DNA from: Nitratireductor sp. GISD-1A_MAKvit
GTDB taxonomy: Bacteria; Pseudomonadota; Alphaproteobacteria; Rhizobiales; Rhizobiaceae
Assembly: GCF_040819555.1 (NCBI RefSeq)
Contig: NZ_CP161920.1
Coordinates: 1,177,001-1,241,000 of the forward strand
Direction of reading: 5' to 3'
DNA length: 64,000 bases
The notes beneath the pieces were generated by a model that searched no databases, was not told where the DNA came from, and saw nothing but the letters and a program-made list of their open reading frames with translations. The position numbers and the translations under genes are program-made. The first letter of the stretch is position 1. Every line of letters starts with the position of its first letter. Shown one piece after another: positions 53,675-62,445 of the stretch.

Positions 53675-54532
53675 ATGGCGCGTTTTGTTCCGCTGTCGCA
53701 GGCGGTCGCGGAGAATCTCGGCAATGGCGACAGTGTCGCTTTCGAGGGGTTCACGCATCTTATCCCCACTGCCGCTGCCCATGAGGCGATCCGCCAGGGT
53801 TTTAGCGATCTCACCCTGATCCGGATGACCCCCGATGTGGTTTATGACCAGATGATCGGCATGGGTCTGGCCCGCAAGCTGATCTTTTCCTATGCCGGCA
53901 ATCCCGGTGTTGGTCTTCTGCGCCGGCTGCGCGACGCGGTGGAAAACGGCTTTCCGCACAAAATCGAGATCGAGGAACATTCGCACGCCGCCATGGCCAA
54001 TGCTTACGAGGCAGGTGCAGCAGGGCTTCCCTGTGCGGTTTTCCGTGGCTATCGCGGTGCGGAGCTTGCCCGCGTGAACCCGAACATAAAATTCATCGAG
54101 TGCCCTTTCACGGGCGAGAGCCTGGCCGTCGTGCCGGCGCTCCGGCCCGATGTCACCTTCATTCACGCCCAGAAGGCGGACCGGAAGGGGAATGTGCTGG
54201 TTGAGGGCATTGTCGGCATTCAGAAAGAGGCGGTGCTGGCGGCGAAACGCGCTGTCGTGACCGTGGAAGAAATCGTCGACGACTTCTCCGACCTGCACCC
54301 CAATCTCACCATCCTGCCGCATTGGACGGTGACCGACATCGCCGTGGTGCCGGGCGGGGCGCATCCCTCCTACACGCATGGCTATTACGCGCGTGACAAC
54401 GCCGAATATCTGAAATGGGACAAGATCGCCGCAGACCGCGACCTGTTCCGAGACTGGATGCAGAAGAATGTGCTTGATGCGTCGCCCGAGGATTTCGCAG
54501 GCCGCGTCGAGAAGCTGAGGGACGCAAAATGA
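53675..54532 (+). CDS. pcaI: 3-oxoadipate CoA-transferase subunit A (PcaI/CatI type)
   Basis: A 285-residue alpha subunit of a family I CoA-transferase that moves CoA from succinyl-CoA to 3-oxoadipate. Landmarks: DSVAFEGFTHLIPTAAAHEAIRQG, FSYAGNPGVGLLRRLRDAVENG, TFIHAQKADRKGNV and the C-terminal GGAHPSYTHGYYARD. The length and sequence match the CatI/GctA branch rather than the shorter (about 230-residue) PcaI of Pseudomonas. ATG 53675 has GAGGAAGG upstream. Its stop overlaps pcaJ by 4 bases. Controlled probably by the divergent IclR protein. Confidence 0.88.
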   Translation: MARFVPLSQAVAENLGNGDSVAFEGFTHLIPTAAAHEAIRQGFSDLTLIRMTPDVVYDQMIGMGLARKLIFSYAGNPGVGLLRRLRDAVENGFPHKIEIEEHSHAAMANAYEAGAAGLPCAVFRGYRGAELARVNPNIKFIECPFTGESLAVVPALRPDVTFIHAQKADRKGNVLVEGIVGIQKEAVLAAKRAVVTVEEIVDDFSDLHPNLTILPHWTVTDIAVVPGGAHPSYTHGYYARDNAEYLKWDKIAADRDLFRDWMQKNVLDASPEDFAGRVEKLRDAK

Positions 54533-55305
54533 GCAAGCCCGAATTCACCCCAAACGAGATGATGACGATTGCCGCCTCGCGCGCGCTGAAGAACGACGAT
54601 GTGTGCTTCGTCGGCATCGGCGCGCCGTCCGCCGCATGCAACATTGCGCGCCTGACCCATGCGCCCGACATCACGCTTATCTATGAATCCGGCACCATCG
54701 GAACCGCGCCCGACGTGCTGCCGCTTTCCATCGGCGATGGTGAACTCTGCGACACCGCGCTAACCACCGTTCCGGTGACAGAAATGTTCCGCTACTGGCT
54801 GCAGGGCGGGCGCATCACCATCGGCTTTCTGGGCGCGGCCCAGATCGACAGATACGGCAACATCAACACCACCGTCATCGGTGACTATGGCAACCCGAAG
54901 ACGCGGCTTCCAGGCGGCGGTGGCGCCCCCGAAATCGCCACCTCCTCGCAGGAAGTCTACATCACGCTCGCCCAGTCGAAGCGGGGCATGGTGGAGAAGA
55001 TCGACTTCTACACCTCATTTGGTCACGGCGATGGCGGCGACCACCGGGAGAGCCTCGGCATTCGCACAAAGGGGCCGACTCTGCTCATCACCGATCTTGC
55101 GATCTGGAAGCCGGACCCGGTGACGAAGGAGTTCACCGTCGTGTCGCTGCATCCGGGTGTGACACGCGATCAGGTGCAGGAGACCTGCGGCTGGAGCGTG
55201 ACGTTCGCGGACGGTGTGGAAGAGACACCGCCACCAACCGAACTGGAGCTTGCGACACTGCGCGACTTGAAAGCCCGTACTGAAGCGGCTCATAAGGGTG
55301 CATGA
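54529..55305 (+). CDS. pcaJ: 3-oxoadipate CoA-transferase subunit B (PcaJ/CatJ type)
   Basis: A 258-residue beta subunit, coupled to pcaI through an ATGA overlap. Landmarks: FVGIGAPSAACNIARLTHAPDITLIYESGTIG, which carries the catalytic glutamate (ESG), and IDRYGNINTTVIGDYGNPKTRLPGGGGAPEIATSSQEVYI. It forms the active transferase with the alpha subunit. Followed after 70 bases by the thiolase gene. Confidence 0.9.
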   Translation: MSKPEFTPNEMMTIAASRALKNDDVCFVGIGAPSAACNIARLTHAPDITLIYESGTIGTAPDVLPLSIGDGELCDTALTTVPVTEMFRYWLQGGRITIGFLGAAQIDRYGNINTTVIGDYGNPKTRLPGGGGAPEIATSSQEVYITLAQSKRGMVEKIDFYTSFGHGDGGDHRESLGIRTKGPTLLITDLAIWKPDPVTKEFTVVSLHPGVTRDQVQETCGWSVTFADGVEETPPPTELELATLRDLKARTEAAHKGA

Positions 55306-55375
55306 TCTTTTTGGCCCGCGTGGCGCACGCGGCGACCGGGCGATGCCCGGCATTGATGGTTAGGAGACCTCACGC

Positions 55376-56581
55376 ATGGCTGAAGCATTCATTTGTGATT
55401 ACATCCGCACACCGATCGGCCGTTTTGGCGGCGCGCTGTCATCGGTCCGCGCAGACGATCTGGCGGCCCTGCCGATCAAGGCGCTGATGGAGCGCAATCC
55501 GAAGGTCGACTGGGCGGCGATCGACGATGTTTTCTATGGCTGTGCCAACCAGGCCGGTGAGGACAACCGCAATGTCGCGCGCATGGCCGTCCTTCTTGCC
55601 GGCCTGCCCATCGACGTGCCGGGCTCTACCGTAAACCGCCTTTGCGGCTCGGGCATGGACGCGATCACCATCGCCGCGCGCGCCATCAAGGCCGGCGAGG
55701 CCGACATCATGATCGCGGGCGGCGTGGAATCCATGAGCCGTGCGCCCTTTGTCATGCCGAAGGCAGAGACGGCCTTCTCCCGCAATGCCGAGATCTACGA
55801 CACCACGATAGGCTGGCGCTTCGTCAACAGGGTGCTCAAGAAACAGTATGGCATCGATTCCATGCCGGAGACGGGTGAGAACGTGGCGGCGGATTTTTCC
55901 GTGAGCCGCGCCGATCAGGACGCCTTTGCCGTGCGCAGCCAGAACAAGGCTGTCGCAGCACAGGAGAACGGGCGTCTCGCAAAGGAAATCACCCCTGTCA
56001 CCATTCCCCAGCGCAAGGGCGACCCGGTGGTGGTCGACAAGGACGAGCATCCGCGTCCGGGCACCACGGTTGAAAAGCTCGGCAAGCTGCCGACGCCTTT
56101 CCGCGAGGGCGGCAGCGTGACCGCCGGCAACGCCTCCGGCGTCAATGACGGTGCGGCGGCCCTCATCATCGCTTCGGAAGAAGCGGCAAAGAAATATGGT
56201 CTGACGCCGATTGCCCGCATTCTCGGCGGCGCGACGGCTGGCGTTCCGCCGCGCATCATGGGCATTGGCCCGGCACCGGCAACCAAGAAGCTTTGTGCGC
56301 GGCTTGGCCTGAAACCCTCCGATTTCGATGTGATCGAGCTGAACGAAGCCTTCGCCTCGCAGGGCATCGCCGTGCTGCGCGATCTTGGGATTGCAGAAGA
56401 TGTGCCGCATGTGAACCCGAATGGCGGCGCGATCGCGCTTGGTCATCCGCTCGGCATGTCGGGCGCCCGCATTTCCGGCACGGCAGCACTAGAGCTGCAG
56501 GCCACCGGCGGCAAGCTTGCGCTCGCCACCATGTGCATCGGTGTCGGCCAGGGCATCGCGCTGGCGATGGAACGCGTTTAA
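55376..56581 (+). CDS. pcaF: 3-oxoadipyl-CoA thiolase
   Basis: A 401-residue thiolase that splits 3-oxoadipyl-CoA into succinyl-CoA and acetyl-CoA. The nucleophile Cys90 lies in VNRLCGSGMDA, His357 in ALGHPLGMSG and the general-base Cys387 in TMCIGVGQG. ALSSVRADDLAALPIKAL and AAIDDVFYGCANQAGEDNRNVARM are characteristic of the PcaF subgroup. It completes the beta-ketoadipate end steps; the ring-cleavage genes (pcaHG, pcaB and so on) are not in the window. Confidence 0.92.
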   Translation: MAEAFICDYIRTPIGRFGGALSSVRADDLAALPIKALMERNPKVDWAAIDDVFYGCANQAGEDNRNVARMAVLLAGLPIDVPGSTVNRLCGSGMDAITIAARAIKAGEADIMIAGGVESMSRAPFVMPKAETAFSRNAEIYDTTIGWRFVNRVLKKQYGIDSMPETGENVAADFSVSRADQDAFAVRSQNKAVAAQENGRLAKEITPVTIPQRKGDPVVVDKDEHPRPGTTVEKLGKLPTPFREGGSVTAGNASGVNDGAAALIIASEEAAKKYGLTPIARILGGATAGVPPRIMGIGPAPATKKLCARLGLKPSDFDVIELNEAFASQGIAVLRDLGIAEDVPHVNPNGGAIALGHPLGMSGARISGTAALELQATGGKLALATMCIGVGQGIALAMERV

Positions 56582-56595
56582 GCGTCGGCAAACCA

Positions 56596-56713
56596 CAGCC
56601 CTCATCCTGAGCCTGTCGAAGGGCGAGGGCGATATGACGTGCTCAGGTGGCGACGTCGGCGCGTGCCTTCACCTCGCCCTTCGACAAGCTCAGGATGAGG
56701 TGAAGGCAGGCAG
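56596..56713. repeat. Intergenic palindromic repeat, copy 1
   Basis: Left arm CCCTCATCCTGAGCCTGTCG... and right arm ending CAAGCTCAGGATGAGG are near-perfect inverted copies, making a long imperfect hairpin with about 45 bases between arms. Related CTCATCCTGAGC...GAAGGGCGAGG units are common between genes of many Alphaproteobacteria. The whole 56582-57046 gap holds this copy, a second copy and nothing else I can identify. Confidence 0.8.
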
Positions 56714-56880
56714 ATGTGGGGCGCTTGCCTTGTCTTGTCTTGCGTTGCCCGCCTTGGGTTGCGTTGCCGCGCTTTGCAATGCCGTGAGGTGCTTGTTTGT
56801 CTCTCCCAGATCATCAGCGCTCCCGCATTGCCTTGGGTTTTGCAGCGCTCAGAGCATCGTCTCTCTCAGCGGTTCAGAAA

Positions 56881-56994
56881 CAGCCCTCATCCTGAGCTTG
56901 TCGAAGGGCGAGGGCGACATGACGGGCTCAGGTGGCGGTGTTGTGCGTGCCTTCGCCCCGTCCTTGAACAGGCTCAGGATGAGGTGAAGGCAGA
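56881..56994. repeat. Intergenic palindromic repeat, copy 2
   Basis: A second copy in the same orientation, 285 bases downstream of copy 1. Its left arm is nearly identical to copy 1; its right arm (CCGTCCTTGAACAGGCTCAG...) is more degenerate. The two copies share the inner GGGCGAGGGCGA, the GCTCAGGTGGCG and the tail GGTGAAGGCAG. Confidence 0.78.
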
Positions 56995-57046
56995 CAGCGG
57001 TAAGACGTGTTCAGGCGGCCAGCCGGAGCGCGCCCAGCCATCCCCG

Positions 57047-57646
57047 TCAGTTCAGCGGAATGTCGTTCTCCGCCTTGCTGTCCTGATAGCGCTCGGAAAG
57101 CGCGGCATAGGCTGCGGCCAGCTCTGTAATCCGCGCTTTTACCGCTTCCGCGTCAGCGTCGGGCAGTGCGGTTGCCAGAGCGGGCAGGGCGTAGCTTTTC
57201 CAGAAGGCGTTTTCGGCGTTGTAGCCGCCGGGCTCCAGCGTGAAGACCTCTTTCAAAATCTTCAGATCGTGCGGGATCGCGAAGGCGTCGCGCGAATCTT
57301 CGTGGCTGAACAGATAATAGAAATTGTCGAAACCGGTCCAGGTGATCGCCGAAAGACACAGCGAGCAGGGCTCGTGCGTGGACAGGAAAATGCAGTCCTT
57401 CGTGTCGGGTCGCGCATCCTTCGGCAGTTCGTAAAACCGCTTCAGCGTGTGCACCTCGCCATGCCAGAGCGGGTTTTCCAACTCGTTGTTGGTTTCGGCA
57501 AGCACCAGCGACAGATCGCTTTTCTTAAGGATCGCCGCGCCGAAAAGCTTGTTGCCATGGGCCACACCCTCGGCGGTCTTCGGCAGGATGTCCTGCTCGA
57601 TCACATTGAGCAGCCGGTTGATGAGGTGAATGTCGGGAGCGGTCAT
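57047..57646 (-). CDS. Cytidine/deoxycytidylate deaminase-fold nucleoside or base deaminase
   Basis: A 199-residue zinc-dependent deaminase. Metal/catalytic motifs: WHGEVHT (His62, Glu64) and EPCSLCLSAI (Cys94, Cys97). The zinc motif is HGE where most relatives have H(A/V/C)E. As the last gene of the urate/allantoin operon and coupled to allA by ATGA overlap, it is likely a purine-related deaminase such as guanine deaminase (guanine to xanthine), feeding xanthine dehydrogenase. A tRNA adenosine deaminase is less likely given length and context. Confidence 0.83.
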   Translation of the reverse strand: MTAPDIHLINRLLNVIEQDILPKTAEGVAHGNKLFGAAILKKSDLSLVLAETNNELENPLWHGEVHTLKRFYELPKDARPDTKDCIFLSTHEPCSLCLSAITWTGFDNFYYLFSHEDSRDAFAIPHDLKILKEVFTLEPGGYNAENAFWKSYALPALATALPDADAEAVKARITELAAAYAALSERYQDSKAENDIPLN

Positions 57647-58143
57647 GGGAGGGATGGCACCGTGATTTCAAAAGGGGTGGGGAAGTGAAACTCTTCGAGA
57701 TTGTTGCCGTCGCCACCCCGGTCGACCACCATGAAATCCTGCGGTTCGCCGATGGGCGTCAGGACGCCATGCCATGTGCTGCGCGCATAGTTCACACCCT
57801 GCCCGGGATGCGTGATGAAGGCGCGGGGTTCGCCGGGTTTCCCGCCCTCATCCGGGCACACGATCACCAGAAAGGGGGCGGGCGAAAGCGGCATGAAGGC
57901 CTGGCTTCCAAGCGGGTGCCGCTCCACCATCGAAAGCTCGAGCGGCAGTGCATAGGGCGTGCCGCGAAAAATATTGATCAACACGCGGGCATTCTCGCCC
58001 GCCACCTCCACCGTCGCCAGATCGTGAAAGCGGCGGCACTTGTCGGCATTGATCAGGAAGCTTTCCGCGCCTTCGGTCTCGATCACGTCGCCGAAGGGCG
58101 CGAAGGCGGCGCGTGTCAGCATTTCGGCTTCGATCCGTTTCAT
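57643..58143 (-). CDS. allA: Ureidoglycolate lyase
   Basis: A 166-residue cupin-fold enzyme that converts ureidoglycolate to glyoxylate and urea. Landmarks: AFAPFGDVIETEGAESFLINADKCRRFHDLA, NIFRGTPYALPLELSMVERHPLGSQAFMPLSPAPFLVIVCP and NYARSTWHGVLTPIG. ATG 58143 overlaps the stop of the ureidoglycine aminohydrolase gene (ATGA). Length matches AllA (about 165). Confidence 0.93.
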   Translation of the reverse strand: MKRIEAEMLTRAAFAPFGDVIETEGAESFLINADKCRRFHDLATVEVAGENARVLINIFRGTPYALPLELSMVERHPLGSQAFMPLSPAPFLVIVCPDEGGKPGEPRAFITHPGQGVNYARSTWHGVLTPIGEPQDFMVVDRGGDGNNLEEFHFPTPFEITVPSLP

Positions 58144-58977
58144 CGCGCGAAGCTGCCGGCGAGTTTGGCGTGCCGGTTGACGTCTTTGTAGAGCAGGTAG
58201 CGGAACTTGCCCGGTCCGCCCGCATAGCAGGCCTGCGGACAGAAAGCGCGCAGCCACATGAAATCGCCGGCTTCTACCTCCACCCAGTCCTGGTTGAGCC
58301 GGTAGACGGCCTTGCCCTCCAGCACATAAAGACCGTGTTCCATGACATGCGTTTCGGCAAAGGGGATCACCGCGCCGGGCTCCAGCGTGACGATGGTCAC
58401 ATGCATGTCGTGGCGCAAATCCGCCGGGTCCACAAACCGCGTCGTCGCCCATTTCCCCTCCGTTCCCGGCATGGGGGAGGGGGCAATATCGGCTTCGTTC
58501 AGAAACAGCGGTTCAGGCATGTCGAGACCGTCGACGGGCTCATAGGCCTTGCGGATCCAGTGAAAGCGCGCGGGGGCATCGCCCCGGTTGTGGGCCGTCC
58601 AGCCGCTCGATGGCGGCAGATAGGCATATCCGCCGGGCGTCATGTTGTGCGTCTCGCCGGCAATCTCGACGGAGAGCTCGCCCTCGACCATGAAAAACAC
58701 GCCTTCCGCACTTTCATCGAGCTCGGGCCCGGTCGCTGCCGCCGCCGGGCTCCACTTCCATGATGTATTGCGAAAAGGTCTCGGCAAAACCGGAAAGCGG
58801 CCGCGCGATGATCCAGCAGTGGGTTTTTTCCCAGAATGGCAGCAGGCTTGTGACAATGTCCTGCATGACGCCCTTCGGCATCAGCGCATAGGCATCCGTT
58901 AAAACCGCGCGGTCGGTCAGGAGCTGGGTCTGTGGCGGGTGCCCGCCATGCGGGGCGTAGTAGGTGCGGGCGCTCAT
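58140..58977 (-). CDS. allE: (S)-ureidoglycine aminohydrolase, frameshifted as sequenced
   Basis: About 278 residues, bicupin manganese enzyme (YlbA/UGlyAH) that releases ammonia from ureidoglycine to give ureidoglycolate. Landmarks: TYYAPHGGHPPQTQLLTDRAVLTDAYALMPKGVMQDIVTSLLPFWEKT, GELSVEIAGETHNMTPGGYAYLPP and HVMEHGLYVLEGKAVYRLNQDWVEVEAGDFMWLRAFCPQACYAGG. The frame breaks near 58725-58730 (GGGCCC); correction joins EVEPGGGSDR to PELDESAEGVFF. ATG 58977 begins the family sequence. Confidence 0.9.
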
Positions 58978-58993
58978 CTTGATTGTCCTGTTT

Positions 58994-60430
58994 TTACGCG
59001 GGAAGGATGTCGTTGAGCCGCAACCGGGCAATCCGCTCCACCTGCCGGCAGGCGGTGGCGAATTCCTCGTCGCGGTTGTTTTCCAGCCGGGCCTCGAAGG
59101 CCTTCAGAATGCTGTCCTTGGTGTTGTCCTTGACGGCGATGATGAAGGGAAAGCCGAATTTCTGCGTATAGGCGGTGTTGAGTTCGGTGAAGCGCGCGCG
59201 CTCGCTGTCGGTCAGCGCATCGAGCCCGGCCGAAGCCTGCTCCTTGCTCGATTCCTCGGTCAGTCTCTTGGCCGCCGCCAGCTTCCCGGCAAGGTCGGGA
59301 TGGGCTTTCAGAACGCCAAGCCGCTCGTCTTCGCTGGCTGAGCGGAACACCCGCGCCAGCGCATTGGCGAGCCCCGCCGCCGTGTCATGCGCGGGGCCGA
59401 GCTCCAACTTCACAGCGCGCTCGGCGATCCAGGGCGAATGTTCGTAAATGCTGCCGAACCGCTCGATGAATTCCGGTTCGCTTATGCGGCTCGGACGCAG
59501 GGCTGGCGCTTCATAAGGGTGCTTTTCGCGCCAGTGCCGGGCGATCTCGCCACGTGTCGCAAGCCACACATGGTCGTGGCTCTTCATATAGTCGATGAAG
59601 CGCTGAAGGGCAGCTGCGCGTCCCGGCCTGCCTGCGAGCCGGCAATGCAGGCCTATGCTCATCATGCCCGGCCTGCCTGAGGCCCCTTCGGCATAAAGCG
59701 TGTCGAACGCATCCTTCAGATAGCAGAAAAACTGATCGCCGGAATTGAAGCCCTGCGCGGTGGCAAAGCGCATGTCGTTTGCGTCCAGCGTGTAGGGGAT
59801 GACCAGCTGTGGCCTTGTGCCATGGCCGTGGCCGTCATGGTCGATCCAGTAGGGCAGGTCGTCGTCATAGGTGTCGGAAATCCAGTCGAACCCGCCTTCC
59901 TCGATGGCCAGTTTCACCGAATTGACCGAGGTGCGCCCCAGGTAGAGACCTCTTGGCCGCTCGCCCACAACCTCCGTATGCAGGCGGATTGCTTCCAGAA
60001 GGTCGGCGCGTTCGCTTTCCTCCGTGTGTGCGCGGTAGTCGATCCATTTCAGCCCGTGTGAGGCGATTTCCCAGCCGGCCTCCTGCATCGCCGCCACCTG
60101 TCCCGGGCTGCGGGCAAGCGCGGATGCGACACCGAAAACGGTGACGGGGATATTGGCTGCCGTTAACATGCGGTGGAGCCGCCAGAAGCCGGCGCGTGCG
60201 CCATACTCATAGATCGATTCCATGTTCCAGTGGCGCATGCCGGGCCAGGGGGCCGCGCCCACCACTTCCGAAAGGAAGGCTTCCGAGGCCTCGTCGCCAT
60301 GCAGAATGCAGTTTTCGCCGCCTTCCTCGTAGTTGACGACAAACTGCACGGCGATCCTCGCACCGCCGGGCCAGTCGGCATTGGGTGGGGTCTGGCCATA
60401 GCCGATCATGTTTCTGAGGTAACGGGTCAT
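58994..60430 (-). CDS. puuE: Bifunctional allantoinase (PuuE) / OHCU decarboxylase (UraD) fusion
   Basis: A 478-residue fusion. Residues about 1-300 are a PuuE-type polysaccharide-deacetylase-fold allantoinase (YGQTPPNADWPGGARIAVQFVVNYEEGGENCILHGDEASEAFL; EIASHGLKWIDY). Residues about 310-478 are the 2-oxo-4-hydroxy-4-carboxy-5-ureidoimidazoline decarboxylase (FIERFGSIYEHSPWIAERA; HPDLAGKLAAAKRLTEESSKEQASAGLDALTDSERARFTELNTAYTQKFGFPFIIAV). One protein thus forms S-allantoin from OHCU and hydrolyses it to allantoate. ATG 60430 starts the family sequence; upstream frame is promoter region. 16 bases before the aminohydrolase gene. Divergent from uraH. Confidence 0.92.
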   Translation of the reverse strand: MTRYLRNMIGYGQTPPNADWPGGARIAVQFVVNYEEGGENCILHGDEASEAFLSEVVGAAPWPGMRHWNMESIYEYGARAGFWRLHRMLTAANIPVTVFGVASALARSPGQVAAMQEAGWEIASHGLKWIDYRAHTEESERADLLEAIRLHTEVVGERPRGLYLGRTSVNSVKLAIEEGGFDWISDTYDDDLPYWIDHDGHGHGTRPQLVIPYTLDANDMRFATAQGFNSGDQFFCYLKDAFDTLYAEGASGRPGMMSIGLHCRLAGRPGRAAALQRFIDYMKSHDHVWLATRGEIARHWREKHPYEAPALRPSRISEPEFIERFGSIYEHSPWIAERAVKLELGPAHDTAAGLANALARVFRSASEDERLGVLKAHPDLAGKLAAAKRLTEESSKEQASAGLDALTDSERARFTELNTAYTQKFGFPFIIAVKDNTKDSILKAFEARLENNRDEEFATACRQVERIARLRLNDILPA

Positions 60431-60613
60431 GCAATCTGTCCGAAATTCGCTATTGGCAAGGATAATAGATGAAATGAGGAAGGGACTTTCCTGAAAAATT
60501 TGAAAGAGTTTAGTTGTCGATCCTCCGCAGGGCCTCTTATGCTCGCAGCCGATTTGCCCCACAATCAACTATATATAGGGCAAGTGGCTTGAGCGAATTC
60601 AAAGGGAGGCCGC

Positions 60614-60980
60614 ATGAGCAATGCGGGTGAGGGCCGTCTGACGACCCATGTGCTGGACACCGCCAGCGGAAAACCGGCGGGAGGGCTGGAGATCGCGCTT
60701 TATCGTCTGGAAGGCGAGGCGCGGGTTCATGTGAAAACCGTCACGACCAACAGCGATGGCCGTTGCGACGCGCCGCTGCTTGAAGGGGAGGCTTTTCGTA
60801 CCGGCTTCTATGAGCTGGTGTTCGAGGCTGGCGCCTATCTGCGTGCGCAGGGCCTCGATCTGCCTGCCCCGGCCCTTTCTCGACCAGGTGCCGATCCGCT
60901 TCGGCATGGCTGAAACCGCGCATTACCATGTGCCACTTCTTGTCTCGCCCTATGGCTATTCCACCTACAGGGGAAGCTGA
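60614..60980 (+). CDS. uraH: 5-hydroxyisourate hydrolase (transthyretin-like), frameshifted as sequenced
   Basis: About 121 residues. Landmarks: [24 protein letters not shown] (catalytic His), the middle [17 protein letters not shown] and the C-terminal [19 protein letters not shown], the HIUase signature. The frame breaks at CCCC/CCC between 60867 and 60875; correction joins QGLDLPA to [20 protein letters not shown] lies just upstream of the ATG. It converts hydroxyisourate to OHCU for the UraD domain. Stop overlaps the xdhA start (TGATG). Confidence 0.92.
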
Positions 60981-62443
60981 TGGGCGCGCGTTCTGAAATC
61001 CGCTTCCTGCTAAACGGCACGCCGGTGACGCCAGCCGATGTGCGCCCTGACGAAACCCTTCTCGATTATCTGCGCCAGCGCCAGCGCCTGACAGGCACCA
61101 AGGAAGGCTGCGCGGAAGGCGATTGCGGCGCCTGCACCGTTCTTGTGGGGCGGCTGCGCAATGGCGAACTCGTTTATGAGAGCATCAATGCCTGCATCCG
61201 CTTTCTGGGTTCGCTCGATGCCTGTCACGTGGTGACTGTGGAGCATCTGAAGCGCGCCGATGGCAGCCTGCACCCGGTGCAGCAGGCGCTTGTCGACCAT
61301 CACGGTTCGCAATGCGGTTTCTGTACGCCGGGCTTTGTCATGTCGCTCTATGCGCTCTGGATGCGCGAGCCGAAACCTTCCGAGAGAGCCGTCGAAAAGG
61401 CTCTGCAGGGCAATCTCTGCCGCTGTACGGGTTACGAACCCATTGTGCGCGCCGCTTTGTCGGTCTCCACCTATGGTGATGCGGTATCGGATCCGCTGGC
61501 CACGGAACGCGCTGCGGTCATCGCCGCGCTCAATCAGATGAAGGATGGGGCGAGGGTGGAGATCGGTTCCGGCAGGGACCGCCTGGTCATCCCGACCGAT
61601 GTCGACGATTTCGCCACGATTCTCGAAAGCGAGCCCGACGCCACTGTCGTCGCCGGTGCCACGGATGTGGGGTTGTGGGTCACGAAGTTCATGCGTGAGA
61701 TCGCGCCTGTGGTGTTCATTGGGGGGCTCGATGAATTGCGCGATATCCACGAAGAAAATGGCGCGATCCACATTGGCGCTGGCGTCAGCTATTCCGATGC
61801 ATTCTCATTTCTGGCGAAACGCATTCCCGCGCTGGGCGCACTGATCGACCGCATTGGCGGCGAGCAGGTGCGCAATATGGGTACGATTGGCGGCAACATC
61901 GCCAATGGCTCGCCCATCGGCGACACGCCTCCTCCGCTGATCGCCCTTGGCGCAACCCTTACGCTGCGCAAGGGCAGCGCGCGCCGCACCATTCCGCTGG
62001 AAGATTTCTTCATCGACTATGGCAAACAGAATCGTGCGCCCGGCGAATTCGTCGAGGCGGTGCATGTGCCGGTGCCCGATGCGGCCTCCCGTTTCGCGGT
62101 GTGGAAAATTTCCAAGCGTCGGGATGAAGACATCACGGCGGTTCTCGGCGCGTTCGATCTCACGATCGCCGATGGCCGGGTTGAGGCCGCCCGCATCGCC
62201 TATGGCGGCATGGCTGCGACGCCGAAACGCGCAAAAGCTGTCGAGGCAGCGCTTGTCGGAAAGGCGTGGACTGAGGAAACGGTCGAGGCAGCACTTTCGG
62301 CCTATGAGAAAGATTTCCAGCCGATCAGCGACATGCGTGCCTCCGCCGATTATCGCATGATGGCGGCGAAGAACCTGCTGCGCCGCTTCTACGTTGAAAG
62401 CATGGGCAACCCGGCAAGCCTCTCCAGATATGAGGCGGCCTGA
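60980..62443 (+). CDS. xdhA: Xanthine dehydrogenase small subunit (2Fe-2S/FAD)
   Basis: A 487-residue subunit. First [2Fe-2S] cluster: GCAEGDCGACTVLVG (Cys44, 49, 52) and Cys72. Second: SQCGFCTPGFVMS (Cys112, 115) and NLCRCTGYEPI (Cys147, 149). FAD domain from about residue 190: ATVVAGATDVGLWV and RNMGTIGGNIANGSPIGDTPPPL. Oxidises hypoxanthine/xanthine to urate with XdhB. Coupled to uraH by a one-base overlap; xdhB starts 2 bases after its stop. Confidence 0.95.
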   Translation: MGARSEIRFLLNGTPVTPADVRPDETLLDYLRQRQRLTGTKEGCAEGDCGACTVLVGRLRNGELVYESINACIRFLGSLDACHVVTVEHLKRADGSLHPVQQALVDHHGSQCGFCTPGFVMSLYALWMREPKPSERAVEKALQGNLCRCTGYEPIVRAALSVSTYGDAVSDPLATERAAVIAALNQMKDGARVEIGSGRDRLVIPTDVDDFATILESEPDATVVAGATDVGLWVTKFMREIAPVVFIGGLDELRDIHEENGAIHIGAGVSYSDAFSFLAKRIPALGALIDRIGGEQVRNMGTIGGNIANGSPIGDTPPPLIALGATLTLRKGSARRTIPLEDFFIDYGKQNRAPGEFVEAVHVPVPDAASRFAVWKISKRRDEDITAVLGAFDLTIADGRVEAARIAYGGMAATPKRAKAVEAALVGKAWTEETVEAALSAYEKDFQPISDMRASADYRMMAAKNLLRRFYVESMGNPASLSRYEAA

Positions 62444-62445
62444 TC

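Noticed and set aside
60431..60613. Specific operator in the uraH/puuE divergent gap
   Set aside because: AT-rich stretches and TATATATA-like sequence are present, but I found no convincing inverted repeat to assign.
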